Shown here: in pieces, positions 5,998-5,999 of the stretch
Layout of the letters: each line of letters begins with the position of its first letter
Numbering within the stretch: the stretch's first letter is position 1
Source: Chryseobacterium gleum
GTDB taxonomy: Bacteria > Bacteroidota > Bacteroidia > Flavobacteriales_C > GCA-002722245
Length of the DNA: 5,999 nucleotides
Direction of reading: 5' to 3'
Assembly: GCA_945903925.1 (NCBI GenBank)
Contig: CAMDPJ010000147.1
Span: 1-5,999 of the forward strand
Notes under the pieces: generated by a model
Told to the model about the DNA's origin: nothing
Database searches by the model: none
What the model saw: only the letters and a program-made list of their open reading frames with translations
Translations under genes and position numbers: made by a program

Positions 5998-5999
5998 CT

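Overview
The window looks like a chromosomal segment of a Gram-negative Bacteroidota bacterium (Flavobacteriia or Chitinophagia/Sphingobacteriia type). This is inferred from AT-rich DNA (about one third G+C by eye), A-rich start regions with no clear Shine-Dalgarno sequence, secreted proteins whose predicted cleavage sites sit just before Gln, TTTG(C)-type promoter-like boxes, and a Kdo (lipopolysaccharide) gene. No tRNA, rRNA, CRISPR array, transposase or phage gene was found.

Left half (about 150-2943, + strand): a compact three-gene run for cell-surface glycans. It holds a SAM-dependent methyltransferase with an N-terminal Cys-pair domain (153-953), a GT4-type glycosyltransferase (989-2104) and kdsA, the Kdo-8-phosphate synthase (2125-2943). 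KdsA makes the precursor of the Kdo that links lipid A to core. The other two probably build or decorate a surface glycan, but their substrates cannot be read from the sequence. The two gene junctions carry almost the same 18-base A-rich sequence across the stop codon. At each, a slippery A-run lies directly before UAA, and the -1 frame is open into the next gene. This is the most unusual structural signal in the window.

Right half: kdsA converges, with one base between stop codons, on a minus-strand gene for a small secreted, probably outer-membrane beta-barrel protein (2945-3631). That gene is divergent, across 32 bases, from a large secreted M48-peptidase-like protein (3664-5892). Its metal site reads R-E-x-x-H instead of H-E-x-x-H, so it may be a pseudoprotease, one base change from the canonical motif. 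The window ends in 107 bases without a gene, which contain what looks like one copy of a dispersed intergenic repeat.

The left 152 bases hold perhaps the last codons of an upstream gene and a weak promoter-like box. No wholly new multi-gene system is evident. The points worth checking are the slippery junctions, the degenerate M48 protein and the tightly packed convergent and divergent arrangement.
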